Assembly (NCBI RefSeq): GCF_900114655.1
Contig: NZ_FOTT01000015.1
Span: 1 to 64,000 of the forward strand
Direction: 5' to 3'
Source: Candidatus Frackibacter sp. WG13
GTDB taxonomy: Bacteria > Bacillota > Halanaerobiia > Halobacteroidales > Acetohalobiaceae
DNA: 64,000 nt
Positions 26,954 to 36,846 of this stretch are shown here, in pieces (position 1 is the stretch's first letter; each line of letters begins with the position of its first letter). A program made the position numbers and the translations under genes. A model generated the notes under the pieces. The model was given only the letters and a program-made list of their open reading frames with translations, ran no database searches and was not told the origin of the DNA.

Positions 26954-28006
26954 ATGAGTAACAAGGTCGATATTACATCTTTAAATTTTGATGAACTAGA
27001 AGACTTAGTAACTGATTTAGGTGAAGCTTCTTTTAGAGCTAAGCAGATTGCTAATTGGACTTATAAAAAGGGAGCTATCGATTTTGATGGGATGACTAAT
27101 TTAAATCAAGAGCTACAAGATAAGTTGAACGAGGTGGCTTATATTAGTCAATTAAAGGAAATAACTAGAGCTGAGTCAAAAGATGGCACTATTAAATTTT
27201 TATTTGAATTAATAGATGGGAAACGGATTGAGACTGTTTTGATGCCTTATAAAGACGGCAGAAATAGTGTCTGTGTTTCTACCCAAGTTGGCTGTGGAAT
27301 GGGATGTAATTTTTTTGCTACTGGCCTACAAGGTTTAGAGAGAAATCTAACTACTGGTGAAATAGTAGGTCAGGTTTTAACGGTACAACGCCTAATTAGT
27401 AAAGGTGAATTTGGTACTCCGCCGGTAACTAATATTGTTTTTATGGGAATGGGAGAACCTTTAGCAAATTATGATAATCTATTATCAGCAATAAATCTTT
27501 TAAATGATGAAAAAGGATTAAATATTTCTATGCGGAGAATGACTATTTCAACCTGTGGATTAGTTCCAAAGATTGAGAAACTAGCTGATGAGCAGTTACA
27601 AGTAGTATTAGCAATCTCTTTACATGCTGCCAATGATAGATTAAGAAGTGATATGATGCCGATTAATGAAGAGTATCCACTATCGGAGTTAGTTGGTGCT
27701 TGTCAATATTATATTGAAAAGACGAATCGAAGGGTGACCTTCGAATATGCTTTAATAGATGGGGTTAATAATAAGCCAAAGGATGCTAAATCTTTAGCTA
27801 ATTTATTATCAGGATTACTATGTCATGTTAATCTAATTCCTATTAATCCTGTTGATGAATTAGAATTAGTTCGTCCTGATAGAAGGGATATTAAGAGGTT
27901 TAAAGATGTGCTTTCTAAATCTGGAATTGAAGCTACTGTAAGGGTTGAAAGAGGGAAGGATATAGATGCTGCTTGTGGTCAATTAAGAGCTAAGCAAGAT
28001 AATTAA
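26954..28006 (+). CDS. rlmN: RlmN-type rRNA/tRNA A2503 methyltransferase with altered cluster motif
   Basis: RlmN is a radical SAM enzyme that methylates C2 of A2503 in 23S rRNA and A37 in some tRNAs. The 350-aa protein is full length. The methyl-carrying Cys near the C-terminus (DAACGQL) and the other catalytic Cys (STCGLVPKI) are present. However, the CX3CX2C cluster motif reads C114-GMG-C118-NF-F121: the third ligand Cys is Phe, from TTT at 27314-27316 where TGT is expected. Taken at face value the cluster should not assemble normally and the enzyme would be inactive. A sequencing error or a real single-base mutation are both possible. Confidence 0.93.
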   Translation: MSNKVDITSLNFDELEDLVTDLGEASFRAKQIANWTYKKGAIDFDGMTNLNQELQDKLNEVAYISQLKEITRAESKDGTIKFLFELIDGKRIETVLMPYKDGRNSVCVSTQVGCGMGCNFFATGLQGLERNLTTGEIVGQVLTVQRLISKGEFGTPPVTNIVFMGMGEPLANYDNLLSAINLLNDEKGLNISMRRMTISTCGLVPKIEKLADEQLQVVLAISLHAANDRLRSDMMPINEEYPLSELVGACQYYIEKTNRRVTFEYALIDGVNNKPKDAKSLANLLSGLLCHVNLIPINPVDELELVRPDRRDIKRFKDVLSKSGIEATVRVERGKDIDAACGQLRAKQDN

Positions 28007-28042
28007 GCTTATAATTGTTAAGTGTTAAATGAGGTGAACTGT

Positions 28043-28750
28043 ATGGAGTATGGACTTGAATCTAGTTGTGGTCAAGTTAGAGATTCAAATGAAGATAATT
28101 ATTTACAATTAATAAGACCTTCCTTTGCTCTATTTGCTGTAGCAGATGGAATGGGAGGCCATAATGCTGGGGAAGTAGCCAGTTCAATAGCTGTTGAGGT
28201 TTTAAGAGAATATGACTTTGAATTGGATAATATAGTGCCAAGTGTCTATGAAGTAATTGAATCAATTAATAGAAGAATTTTAGAAGAAGCTAAAACTAAT
28301 GCTGAGTATCAAGGTATGGGAACTACTTTGACTATGACAATCTTAATTGATGATAAATTGTATATTGGACATGTGGGAGATAGTAGGGCTTACTTATTAC
28401 GTGACAAAGAGTTTAAACAATTAACCGAGGATCATTCATTAGTGAATCAATTAGTAAAAAGAGGAGAGATTACTCGGCAGGAGGCTAGAAATCATCCGCA
28501 AAACAATATATTATTGCAGGCTTTAGGTACAGATACAGAAGTGGATATTGATATACTTGAAATTGATATAAGAGAGAATGACCTTTTTTTATTGTGTACT
28601 GATGGCTTAAACTGTATGTTAGAAGACCGGAAGATTAAAAGTGTATTATTAGAATCAGGTGAGTTAGAAGAAAAAGCAGAGAAACTAGTACAATTGGCTA
28701 ATAAATATGGTGGTCATGATAATATAACGGTGGTTCTCTTTAATAGTTAA
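28043..28750 (+). CDS. prpC: PP2C-type Ser/Thr phosphatase PrpC
   Basis: This phosphatase is partner of the downstream PASTA kinase. I use ATG 28043 after GAGGTGA, giving 235 aa beginning MEYGLESSCGQVRDSNED. Metal-binding motifs are complete: RDSNEDN, ADGMGGHNAGE, GHVGDSRAYLL, LLCTDGL and GGHDNIT. It is cytoplasmic and dephosphorylates kinase targets. Confidence 0.95.
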   Translation: MEYGLESSCGQVRDSNEDNYLQLIRPSFALFAVADGMGGHNAGEVASSIAVEVLREYDFELDNIVPSVYEVIESINRRILEEAKTNAEYQGMGTTLTMTILIDDKLYIGHVGDSRAYLLRDKEFKQLTEDHSLVNQLVKRGEITRQEARNHPQNNILLQALGTDTEVDIDILEIDIRENDLFLLCTDGLNCMLEDRKIKSVLLESGELEEKAEKLVQLANKYGGHDNITVVLFNS

Positions 28751-28774
28751 GAGTTAAATATAGAGGTGACTTTA

Positions 28775-30778
28775 ATGATTGGTGAATATTTAAATAATCG
28801 CTATCAAATAAAAAAGAAGATTGGTGAAGGAGGAATGGCCTTAGTTTATGAAGCTAAGGATAAGCTACTTAATAGAAAAGTAGCTATTAAGGTGTTGCGT
28901 TCCCAATTTGCTAATGATACAGAATTTGTGGAGCGTTTCAGACAGGAAGCACAGGCGGTAGCTAGCTTCTCACATCCTAATATTGTTAATATCTTTGATA
29001 TTGGTAAAGATAACGGGACTCATTATATTGTAATGGAGAATGTAAAAGGAGAAACTTTAAAGGAACGAATTGAACAAGAAGATAGATTAGATGTTGTTAT
29101 GGCTCTAGAGATTACTAAACAGATTTCTGAGGCTTTGGTGGTAGCTCATCGTAAACAGATCGTTCACTGTGATATCAAGCCAGCTAATATCTTATTAACA
29201 CCAGAAGGTAGAGCAAAATTGACTGATTTTGGGATTGCTAGAGCTTTAACTTCAGCAACTTTAAAGCAAACAGAGACAGTAATCGGTTCTGCTCACTATT
29301 TTTCTCCTGAACAGGCTAAAGGAGATAAGATTGATGACCGTTCTGACATTTATTCATTAGGAGTTGTTTTATATGAAATGGTTACAGGAGAGGTGCCTTT
29401 TAAAGGTGAAACACCTGTTTCGGTAGCTTTAAAACATATTAAAGACAAACCTACGTTACCCACTAAAATTAATCCAAATTTATCGTTAGAAGTTGAGTCC
29501 ATCATTTTAAAAGCTCTTAATAAAGAATCACGGAAGCGTTATAGTAGTATAGTAGAAATGTTAGAAGCGATTAAGATAGTTATTAATAATAAGAATTTTA
29601 CTAGTCAAGCTCTTAATTCAAATGATAAGATGGATTTAAACCAAAAGACAATAGTAGTTGATAAGAATGACTATCCAACAGATATCCTAGATAAAGAAGA
29701 GTTACAAGAAGAGATAGAAAAAGATGAGTCCCAAAAAGAATCAACAATAGAGAACAATAAACAAGATGATGGTATGGTAGAAAAAAGAAATAATGCAAAG
29801 AAGAAAAGGACAAAAAAGGCTCCTTTTTTGAAAAGGAATTGGAAGAAAGTAATTGGAGCCTTAATCTTAATTTTAATTATCGGCAGTTCAGTATGGGGTT
29901 ATTATCAAGTTATGGACTTTTTAAATGTACCTATAGTTAAAGTTCCTGATTTAATAGGTAAAGATTTAAAAAGTGCTCGGGAAGAATTAGCAAAAGAAGG
30001 ATTAAAGTTAGAAATTTATAATCGTAATTATAATAATCAAATTCCTGAGGGCCATATCATATCACAGTATCCTAAGCAAGGTAAAGAAGTAAAAAGCAAT
30101 CGGGATATCAGTGTGGTTGTTAGTAAAGGGGCTAGACTTACGGAAGTACCAAAAGTAGTTGAGAAGACTTTAAGAGAAGCAAAAATCTCTTTAGATGAGG
30201 CCGATTTAAAATTAGGTAAAGTTACTTTTGTCTTTAATGATCAGATAGAAAAAGGTTTAGTTATTAATCAAGATCCTAGTTCACAAGCGAAAGCTAAGAT
30301 TAATAGCAAAGTAAATCTAATTGTTAGCAAAGGTAAGAAGGCTAAACCGGTAGTAGTACCAAATTTAGTTGGTTTAAATGAAGAGAATGCTAAACAGAGA
30401 TTGAGGAATTTAAATCTAATTATTGGCGAAGTAAAATATCAAGAAAGCTTAAATTATTTTAAAGGTCAAGTAATGGCACAAGAACCTAAGGCAAGCACAA
30501 AGCTTTCGGCAGGTTCTCCGGTTAACCTAACAATTAGTAGTGGCATTAGAAATCTTTATGGTTCTGAAGTGCATCAATTTAGAGTTAGGATTAATATTAA
30601 TCCTGGACAGGAAGACCAACGGGTAAAGATTGTTGTTAATGATGATAATGGTAGACGAATCATCTATAATAAATTACATCATCCAGGAGACTTAGTAAAT
30701 AAGAAAGTAATTAGTGTTGGCTCAACAGTAGTTCAAGTCTTTATTAATAATTCATTAGTTAGAGAACAAAGGTTATAA
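28775..30778 (+). CDS. prkC: PASTA-domain Ser/Thr protein kinase PrkC
   Basis: This membrane kinase senses peptidoglycan fragments. I use ATG 28775 after GAGGTGA, giving 667 aa. The kinase domain is at about 1-270, with glycine loop IGEGGMALVYEA, Lys in VAIKVL and DFG. The catalytic loop is HCDIKPAN, with Cys in place of the Arg of HRD, a variant found in other low-GC bacteria. A Lys-rich juxtamembrane stretch precedes one membrane segment at about 358-385. Three extracellular PASTA repeats follow (about 390-595), then a 70-residue tail. Confidence 0.96.
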   Translation: MIGEYLNNRYQIKKKIGEGGMALVYEAKDKLLNRKVAIKVLRSQFANDTEFVERFRQEAQAVASFSHPNIVNIFDIGKDNGTHYIVMENVKGETLKERIEQEDRLDVVMALEITKQISEALVVAHRKQIVHCDIKPANILLTPEGRAKLTDFGIARALTSATLKQTETVIGSAHYFSPEQAKGDKIDDRSDIYSLGVVLYEMVTGEVPFKGETPVSVALKHIKDKPTLPTKINPNLSLEVESIILKALNKESRKRYSSIVEMLEAIKIVINNKNFTSQALNSNDKMDLNQKTIVVDKNDYPTDILDKEELQEEIEKDESQKESTIENNKQDDGMVEKRNNAKKKRTKKAPFLKRNWKKVIGALILILIIGSSVWGYYQVMDFLNVPIVKVPDLIGKDLKSAREELAKEGLKLEIYNRNYNNQIPEGHIISQYPKQGKEVKSNRDISVVVSKGARLTEVPKVVEKTLREAKISLDEADLKLGKVTFVFNDQIEKGLVINQDPSSQAKAKINSKVNLIVSKGKKAKPVVVPNLVGLNEENAKQRLRNLNLIIGEVKYQESLNYFKGQVMAQEPKASTKLSAGSPVNLTISSGIRNLYGSEVHQFRVRININPGQEDQRVKIVVNDDNGRRIIYNKLHHPGDLVNKKVISVGSTVVQVFINNSLVREQRL

Positions 30779-30791
30779 TGGAGGATGATTA

Positions 30792-31670
30792 ATGAAAGAA
30801 GGAAGGATAATTAAAGCATACGCTGGATTTTACTATGTTCTGGGGTTTAATGATCACAAACTATATGAAACCTCATTACGTGGACGGTTTAAAAAATCAG
30901 ATGTAGAATTTTATGTGGGAGATAAAGTAAGGTTTTCAGTTCTTAATGAAGAAGAAAGAGTTGGTGTAGTAGAAGAATTAATACCAAGGACAATAAAGCT
31001 AGAAAGACCAGCAGTGGCTAATGTAGAACAGGTTGTATTGGTATTTGCTACTAAACATCCAGAATTAGATTATAAGTTATTGGACCGATTCTTGCTATTA
31101 GCAGAGGCATATGATTTAGAAGTACTTTTATCTTTGAACAAAGTAGATTTAATCGGTTTAGAAAGAGCCAAAGACTTAATGGCGCATTATGAAGAAATCG
31201 GTTATCGAGTAGCCTATACAAATGCCAAGAGTAAAGAAGGTATAGATGATTTAAAACAGATGTTAGCAGGGAAATTATCTGTATTTGCAGGTCCTTCTGG
31301 AGTAGGAAAGTCAACTTTATTAAACTTGTTAAATCCAGAGGCCGATTTAAAAACCGGAGAAATTAGCGAGAAGTTGAAGCGAGGGAAGCATACTACTAGA
31401 CATGTGGAACTAATTAAGCTTGATAATGATGGTTTAGTAGCTGATACCCCAGGGTTTACTGCTTTAGATATTAATTTTATATCTCCTCGACAGTTACCTT
31501 ATTTATTTAGGGAGATGTGGGACTATATTCCTAATTGCAAATTTAATAACTGTATTCATCAACATGAGCCTAAATGCAGGGTTAAGGAAGCGGTAGAAGA
31601 AGGAGATATTTCTCAATTAAGATATGATAATTATTTGAGTTTTTTAACTGAAGTACAAGGAGGAAATTAG
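30792..31670 (+). CDS. rsgA: Ribosome small-subunit GTPase RsgA
   Basis: RsgA is a circularly permuted GTPase that matures the 30S subunit. The 292-aa protein shows the permuted order: G4 NKVD near 118, then G1 GPSGVGKST near 174, G3 DTPG near 222, and a C-terminal zinc motif (C-x4-C-x-H-x5-C in [15 protein letters not shown]). An OB domain occupies about 1-65. It lies 13 nt after prkC and 2 nt before rpe. Confidence 0.96.
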   Translation: MKEGRIIKAYAGFYYVLGFNDHKLYETSLRGRFKKSDVEFYVGDKVRFSVLNEEERVGVVEELIPRTIKLERPAVANVEQVVLVFATKHPELDYKLLDRFLLLAEAYDLEVLLSLNKVDLIGLERAKDLMAHYEEIGYRVAYTNAKSKEGIDDLKQMLAGKLSVFAGPSGVGKSTLLNLLNPEADLKTGEISEKLKRGKHTTRHVELIKLDNDGLVADTPGFTALDINFISPRQLPYLFREMWDYIPNCKFNNCIHQHEPKCRVKEAVEEGDISQLRYDNYLSFLTEVQGGN

Positions 31671-31672
31671 TA

Positions 31673-32320
31673 ATGATTAAGATTGCACCATCAATTTTAT
31701 CAGCGGATTTTAGTAATTTGGAGGAAGAGATTAAGCGAGTTAGTAATGCAGAGTATCTGCATATAGATGTAATGGATGGTCATTTTGTACCTAATATTAC
31801 GATGGGGCCGATAGTTGTTGATGCTATTAAGGATAAGACAGATAACTTATTAGATGTTCATTTGATGATCGAAAATCCTGATAATTATATTGAAGGCTTT
31901 GCTAATGCGGGTGCAGAGTTGATTACAGTCCATGCTGAAGCTTGTCCTCATTTACATCGTACTGTTCAGAATATTAAAGAACAGGGAGTACAAGCAGGAG
32001 TAGCTTTAAATCCGGCTACGCCATTGGCTTTATTAGAAGATATACTTCTGGATATCGATTTAGCATTATTAATGACTGTTAATCCTGGTTTTGGAGGGCA
32101 GAAGTTTATTCAGAATATGGTTCCAAAGATTAAAAGGTTACGAAGACAGATTGAAGAAGCAGATTTAGCTTTAGATATTCAGGTTGATGGCGGGATTAAA
32201 CCCCATAATATAAAGCGAGTAGTAGAGGCAGGAGCTAATGTGATTGTAGCCGGCTCGGCGGTCTTTGGTGCTAATAATCCTGGACAAGCTGTTGAAGAAT
32301 TAAAAGAGAGTGCAAAATAA
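31673..32320 (+). CDS. rpe: Ribulose-phosphate 3-epimerase
   Basis: This TIM-barrel enzyme interconverts ribulose-5-phosphate and xylulose-5-phosphate. The 215-aa protein has [46 protein letters not shown] and VDGGI with metal and catalytic residues intact. It ends the priA-to-rpe unit. In Bacillus the next conserved genes would be thiN, spoVM and rpmB; here about 20 kb of other genes intervene. Confidence 0.97.
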   Translation: MIKIAPSILSADFSNLEEEIKRVSNAEYLHIDVMDGHFVPNITMGPIVVDAIKDKTDNLLDVHLMIENPDNYIEGFANAGAELITVHAEACPHLHRTVQNIKEQGVQAGVALNPATPLALLEDILLDIDLALLMTVNPGFGGQKFIQNMVPKIKRLRRQIEEADLALDIQVDGGIKPHNIKRVVEAGANVIVAGSAVFGANNPGQAVEELKESAK

Positions 32321-32353
32321 TAACAGCTATTAAATAAAAAAAGATGGAGAAAA

Positions 32354-32382
32354 GAAGGATTTATGCGTTAATTATAGAATAA
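32354..32382 (+). promoter_or_regulatory. SigH-like promoter of the riboflavin operon
   Basis: GAAGGATTT and ATAGAATAA are placed with exactly 17 nt between AGGA and GAAT. All consensus positions of SigH fit. It would transcribe the FMN riboswitch starting about 25 nt downstream. Confidence 0.55.
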
Positions 32383-32410
32383 TTAGAGTGATAGTTATAA
32401 TTAAATATTA

Positions 32411-32606
32411 AATATTTCGGGATTAGGTGCAATTCCTAACCGGCGGTGATGTCTTTTATTGATTAAGTCCGCGAGCCATTAAGTGGTTGATTTGGTGAGA
32501 ATCCAAAACCGACAGTAGAGTCTGGATGTGAGAGGTATATTTATAGGTGTGTTATGCCTGTGTAATTTTTTTAATTCCCGGAATTATTTCGGGAATTTTT
32601 AATTTT
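32411..32606 (+). promoter_or_regulatory. FMN riboswitch (RFN element) with terminator
   Basis: The aptamer (about 32411-32542) carries ATTAGGTGCAATTCCTAACC, CCGGCGGTGAT, TCCGCGAGCC, GGTGAGAATCC and CCGACAGTAGAGTCTGGATG, the RFN signature. A terminator at 32573-32606 (AATTCCCG / CGGGAATT plus T-runs) follows. FMN binding should terminate transcription before ribD. Confidence 0.97.
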
Positions 32607-32669
32607 TACAGAAGAAATTAGGTATAGATTAAAATAATATAGAAACTTTGCAAGAAATGAGGTGTTAAA

Positions 32670-33773
32670 GTGAAAGAGCGTGATTATATGGAGTTAGCAT
32701 TAGAATTAGCAGCAAAAGCTAAAGGACGAACTACACCGAATCCTATGGTAGGAGCGGTAATAGTGAAGGATGGTCAGATAATAGGTCAGGGCTATCATAA
32801 GCAAGCTGGAAGTCCCCATGCAGAAGTTAATGCTTTGCAAGATGCTGGAGATATGGCAGAAGGGGCTACAGTTTATGTTACTTTAGAGCCTTGCTCTCAT
32901 TATGGTAAGACTCCTCCGTGTACTAAGGCTTTGATTGAAGCGGGAGTAGGTAGAGTAGTAACTGCTATGGAAGACCCTAACCCTTTAGTAGCTGGCAGTG
33001 GTTTAGAAGAGTTAGCAGCAGCAGGGATAGAAGTGGAAAGTGGATTATTAGAAACGGAAGCCCAAAAATTAAATGAGGCCTTTATTAAGTATATTACTGA
33101 GGAGAAACCATTTGTGATTTTAAAGAATGCTATGACTCTTGATGGTAAGATTGCTACTAGAACAGGTGATGCTAAATGGATTAGTAGTCCTGATTCACGA
33201 CAGTATGTACATCGGTTAAGGGATGAAGTAGATGGTATCTTAGTTGGGATTGGTACTGTATTAGCTGATAATCCAAGATTAACAACAAGGCTACCTAATA
33301 AAGAGGGTGAAGACCCAATTAGGATAGTATTAGATAGCAGATTAAGAATTCCTTTGAACTATAACCTTATAACTCAAGAATCTGAAGCGGAAACGATAAT
33401 AGCTACTACTGAATTAGCAGATAAAGAGAAGATTAAGCAATTAAAAGAGCTAGGTGTTAGAGTTTTAATCTTACCGTCTGAAGATAATAGAGTGGATCTT
33501 GATTCATTATTGTTAGAACTGGGTAAATTAGAAATAGTTAGTCTGTTAGTAGAAGGGGGAAGTCAGATTAGTGCTTCTTTCTTATTTTCTGGATTAGTAG
33601 ATAAGATTCTTTACTTTATTGCACCAAAGATCATTGGTGGTGAAAAAGCAGCTAGTGTAGTAGGTGGGAAAGGTGTTGCTAAGGTAGCAGATGGAATTGT
33701 GATTAAAGAACGTCAGATTTCAAATGTTGGAGATGATCTATTAATAACTGGTTATCCTGTCAATAGGAGGTGA
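32670..33773 (+). CDS. ribD: Riboflavin deaminase/reductase RibD
   Basis: RibD deaminates and then reduces the pyrimidine product of GTP cyclohydrolase II. The 367-aa protein has an N-terminal zinc deaminase domain (HAEVNAL near 50, PCSHYGKTPPC near 75) and a reductase domain from about 145 (MTLDGKIAT). The start is GTG 32670 after GAGGTG. It is first in ribD-ribE-ribBA-ribH under the FMN riboswitch. Confidence 0.97.
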   Translation: MKERDYMELALELAAKAKGRTTPNPMVGAVIVKDGQIIGQGYHKQAGSPHAEVNALQDAGDMAEGATVYVTLEPCSHYGKTPPCTKALIEAGVGRVVTAMEDPNPLVAGSGLEELAAAGIEVESGLLETEAQKLNEAFIKYITEEKPFVILKNAMTLDGKIATRTGDAKWISSPDSRQYVHRLRDEVDGILVGIGTVLADNPRLTTRLPNKEGEDPIRIVLDSRLRIPLNYNLITQESEAETIIATTELADKEKIKQLKELGVRVLILPSEDNRVDLDSLLLELGKLEIVSLLVEGGSQISASFLFSGLVDKILYFIAPKIIGGEKAASVVGGKGVAKVADGIVIKERQISNVGDDLLITGYPVNRR

Positions 33774-33780
33774 CTTAGTT

Positions 33781-34434
33781 TTGTTTACTGGTATTGTTGA
33801 AGAGTTAGGAGAAGTAAATTCGATTCAAAGAGGGAGTCAATCGGTTGTTTTGGAAATTAAAGCTACGGAAGTATTAAGTGATGTTCAGGTTGGTGATAGT
33901 ATTGCTACTAATGGTGTCTGTCTGACTGTTACTAGTTTTAGTGAGGATAGATTTACAGTTGATGTTATGCCTGAGACTATGCGAAAATCGAGCTTAGGTG
34001 AATTAAAGATAGGCGATATAGTTAACTTAGAGCGAGCATTACGATTACAGGATAGATTAGGAGGTCACTTAGTTTCTGGACATATAGATAGTATAGGAAC
34101 AATTAAGAAGAAAGAGAGAGAGGATAATGCTGTTTTAATTACTATTTCTTTACCACAGGAATTAAAAAGACTGTTGGTTCCTAAGGGTTCGATTGCAATT
34201 GATGGAATTAGTCTAACTATTGCTGAATTAACTGATGATGCATTTACTGTTTCTTTAATTCCTCACACAGCAGAAGTAACTACTTTAGGCGCAAAAGGAG
34301 TAGGAGATATAGTTAATTTAGAAGCAGATTTAATTGGGAAGTATGTAGAACGAATGTTAAACTTTAAAGATGATGATAATAATTCTAAGTCTGAGGTCGA
34401 TTTTGATTTACTGCAGCAGAATGGATTCTTATAG
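33781..34434 (+). CDS. ribE: Riboflavin synthase alpha subunit
   Basis: This enzyme dismutates two 6,7-dimethyl-8-ribityllumazine molecules to riboflavin. The 217-aa protein contains two lumazine-binding repeats, MFTGIVEELGEV from residue 1 and GHIDSIGTI from about residue 100. It starts at TTG 33781, 10 nt after GGAGGTGA that overlaps the end of ribD. Confidence 0.97.
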   Translation: MFTGIVEELGEVNSIQRGSQSVVLEIKATEVLSDVQVGDSIATNGVCLTVTSFSEDRFTVDVMPETMRKSSLGELKIGDIVNLERALRLQDRLGGHLVSGHIDSIGTIKKKEREDNAVLITISLPQELKRLLVPKGSIAIDGISLTIAELTDDAFTVSLIPHTAEVTTLGAKGVGDIVNLEADLIGKYVERMLNFKDDDNNSKSEVDFDLLQQNGFL

Positions 34435-34435
34435 A

Positions 34436-34497
34436 AATTCAGATTTAGGTTAAGGTTGAGTTTAATAATAGTTGACAATTGACAGTTGATAGTTAAG
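34436..34497 (+). repeat. Dispersed GGTTAAGGTTGAG / GACAGTTGATAGTT repeat
   Basis: The ribE-ribBA gap contains TTAGGTTAAGGTTGAG followed by GACAATTGACAGTTGATAGTT. Very similar sequence recurs at 44812-44880, and a shorter part at 48517-48540. This looks like a dispersed intergenic repeat family. Confidence 0.5.
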
Positions 34498-34599
34498 ACC
34501 AGTGAAGCTTGATATAAAGTCTTTGAATTGAAATTAGAAAGTGAAGGAGTTAGCAGATTTTAAGTGATAATACTTTCAACTAATAAAGGAGTGGGAAAG

Positions 34600-35814
34600 A
34601 TGGAGTTTGAATTTAATGATATTGATGAAGCAATAGAAGATATCAAAGAAGGTAAGATGGTTATTGTAGTTGATGATGAGGATAGAGAGAATGAAGGTGA
34701 TATAATTATAGCAGCTGAAAAGGCTACTCCGGAGAATATTAATTTTATGGCTGTTCATGCGCGGGGATTAATCTGTATGCCAATAATTGGTGAGAGGTTA
34801 GATGAATTAGAATTGCCACAGATGGTGAGTCGCAATTCTGATTCTCATGAAACAGCTTTTACTGTTTCTATTGACCATAAGAGTACAACAACCGGTATTT
34901 CTGCTTATGAAAGGTGCAAGACGATTCTAGAAGTATTGAATGAAGATGCGCAGCCGGAAGATTTTTCGCGACCAGGACATATCTTTCCTTTACGAGCTAA
35001 AGAAGGTGGAGTCCTGAGAAGAGCGGGACATACAGAAGCGGCAGTAGATTTAGCTAAGTTAGCTGGGTTATATCCAGCCGGAGTCATCTGTGAGATTATG
35101 CATGAAGATGGTACTATGGCTCGGGTGCCGGAATTAATGGATTTTGCTGAAGAGCATGATTTGAAGATAATTACTATTGAAGACTTAATTAAATATCGAG
35201 TAAGAAGAGATAAACTGATTAAAAGAGTAGCAGAGGTAGATATGCCTACTAAGTATGGAGAGTTTAAAGCATATGGCTATGAAGCAGAGAATAGTGATGA
35301 CTGTCATATGGCGTTAGTTAAAGGTGATGTTACTAATAAAGAAGATGTTTTGGTGAGGGTACATTCAGAATGTTTAACTGGTGATGTTTTAGGTTCATTG
35401 CGTTGTGATTGTGGAGATCAGTTAGGAAGAGCACTTTCTCAAATAGAAGAAGAGGGAGAAGGTGTCTTATTATATATGCGTCAAGAAGGAAGAGGAATTG
35501 GTTTGAGTAATAAATTACGGGCATATGAATTACAAGACCAAGGTAAAGATACAGTAGAAGCCAACGAGTTGTTAGGTTTTGATGCTGATTTACGTGATTA
35601 TGGAATTGGCGCTCAGATTTTAACTGATTTAGAATTGAGTAGTATTCGTTTAATGACTAATAATCCGCGAAAGATAGTTGGGCTTGAAGGTTATGGTCTT
35701 GAAATCAGTAAAAGAGTACCATTAGAGATAGAGCCTAATTGTAATAATGAAAGATATTTAAAGACTAAGAAAGAAAAATTAGGTCATATGTTAGTTAATG
35801 GTCATAAGTCTTAA
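34600..35814 (+). CDS. ribBA: DHBP synthase / GTP cyclohydrolase II fusion
   Basis: This bifunctional enzyme supplies both riboflavin precursors. I choose ATG 34600 after AAAGGAG; the upstream GTG 34564 has no Shine-Dalgarno. The 404-aa protein has an N-terminal RibB domain ([25 protein letters not shown]) and a C-terminal RibA domain with zinc cysteines in [15 protein letters not shown] and the RQEGRGIGL motif. Confidence 0.97.
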   Translation: MEFEFNDIDEAIEDIKEGKMVIVVDDEDRENEGDIIIAAEKATPENINFMAVHARGLICMPIIGERLDELELPQMVSRNSDSHETAFTVSIDHKSTTTGISAYERCKTILEVLNEDAQPEDFSRPGHIFPLRAKEGGVLRRAGHTEAAVDLAKLAGLYPAGVICEIMHEDGTMARVPELMDFAEEHDLKIITIEDLIKYRVRRDKLIKRVAEVDMPTKYGEFKAYGYEAENSDDCHMALVKGDVTNKEDVLVRVHSECLTGDVLGSLRCDCGDQLGRALSQIEEEGEGVLLYMRQEGRGIGLSNKLRAYELQDQGKDTVEANELLGFDADLRDYGIGAQILTDLELSSIRLMTNNPRKIVGLEGYGLEISKRVPLEIEPNCNNERYLKTKKEKLGHMLVNGHKS

Positions 35815-35875
35815 GTTAAATTGATATTTATCTTCAAAATATACTTATTAATATATTTACGAGAGGGGAATTATA

Positions 35876-36346
35876 ATGAACAAAGTATTTGAAGGAAAGT
35901 TAGTTGGTAAAGGGCTTAAGTTTGGAATCATAGTTGGGAGATTTAATGAGTTTATTTCAAATAAGTTATTATCTGGAGCTTTAGATGCCTTGAAGCGACA
36001 TGATGTAGCAGAGGAAGACGTTGAAGTAGCATGGGTTCCTGGTGCTTTTGAAATTCCTCTAATAGCTAAAAAGATGGCTAAGAGTAATAAATATGATGCA
36101 GTAATCTGTTTAGGAGCTGTAATTAGAGGTGCAACACCCCATTTTGATTATGTATGTAATGAGGTTTCAAAAGGGATTGGGAAAGTTGGTTTACAAGAAG
36201 AGGTTCCGGTTATGTTTGGAGTAATTACTACGGATACTATTGAACAAGCTATAGAAAGAGCAGGTACAAAAGCAGGGAATAAAGGTTGGGAAGCAGCTGT
36301 TGGTGCTTTAGAGATGGCTAATTTAATAAAAGATATTGAAGAATAA
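35876..36346 (+). CDS. ribH: Lumazine synthase
   Basis: RibH condenses the ribityl-pyrimidinedione with dihydroxybutanone phosphate. The 156-aa protein shows [34 protein letters not shown] and [11 protein letters not shown]. It is the last gene of the rib operon and is followed by a strong terminator. Confidence 0.97.
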   Translation: MNKVFEGKLVGKGLKFGIIVGRFNEFISNKLLSGALDALKRHDVAEEDVEVAWVPGAFEIPLIAKKMAKSNKYDAVICLGAVIRGATPHFDYVCNEVSKGIGKVGLQEEVPVMFGVITTDTIEQAIERAGTKAGNKGWEAAVGALEMANLIKDIEE

Positions 36347-36351
36347 GTATT

Positions 36352-36392
36352 AACCCCTAGAGATATGAGTAATTCTCTAGGGGTTATTTTTC
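36352..36392 (+). terminator. Terminator of the riboflavin operon
   Basis: Perfect 12-bp arms AACCCCTAGAGA / TCTCTAGGGGTT have a 10-nt loop and are followed by ATTTTT. Confidence 0.92.
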
Positions 36393-36450
36393 ATATCCTC
36401 TTAAATTAAAGAATATAAATTTAATAACTTTAAGTTAGGAGGAATAGTTT

Positions 36451-36648
36451 ATGTCTAAACTAGAAACAAGGAGTAAACGATTTCAAATTGGTGATTTAGT
36501 AGTGAAACTATCAGAAACTAAAGAACTATATTTTCGTGTAGTTGATATAAAGGAAGACATAATTAAAATTAATGCTATTAACTTACCAATAAGTACATAT
36601 GTGAAGTCTAATCAGATTAGTAAAGCTAATCAGAATAGAGTTAAATAG
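36451..36648 (+). CDS. 65-aa hypothetical basic protein
   Basis: This small protein with ATG 8 nt after AGGAGG is rich in Lys, Ile and Ser (RFQIGDLVVKLSE, then YVKSNQISKANQ). The pattern suggests a small SH3-like or Tudor-like beta barrel (GDLVVKLSETKELYFRVVDI), but this is a guess from strand pattern. I do not recognise a family. It marks the left end of the accessory block between rpe and rpmB. Confidence 0.65.
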   Translation: MSKLETRSKRFQIGDLVVKLSETKELYFRVVDIKEDIIKINAINLPISTYVKSNQISKANQNRVK

Positions 36649-36679
36649 TTAATAATCACCTAAAAAGTTACAAAAAATT

Positions 36680-36735
36680 GTGAAATAATTATTTAACTTA
36701 GAAAAAGAAGGGATTTTACATATAGAATAGAAAAT
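36680..36735 (+). promoter_or_regulatory. Conserved upstream block of DUF3870 gene 1
   Basis: GTGAAATAATTATTTAAC (36680-36697) followed by TTAGAAAAAGAAGG repeats with a single mismatch at 37254-37285 upstream of gene 2. A SigH-like pair (GAAGGGATT, then GAAAAT at 17 nt) overlaps its right end but fits less well than at the second copy. Confidence 0.5.
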
Positions 36736-36846
36736 AATATATATAGCGAGTTATCTAGCATACAGAATATACATTACAGTACAAAAGTACAGCAAAAAAC
36801 GAGATAAAATTTAAAATTTTTATAATAATCATAAGGGGGCTGACCT

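Noticed and set aside
28775-29600. Inactive kinase because of HCD in place of HRD
   Set aside because: The Cys variant is found in related low-GC kinases and catalytic Asp, Lys and DFG are all present.
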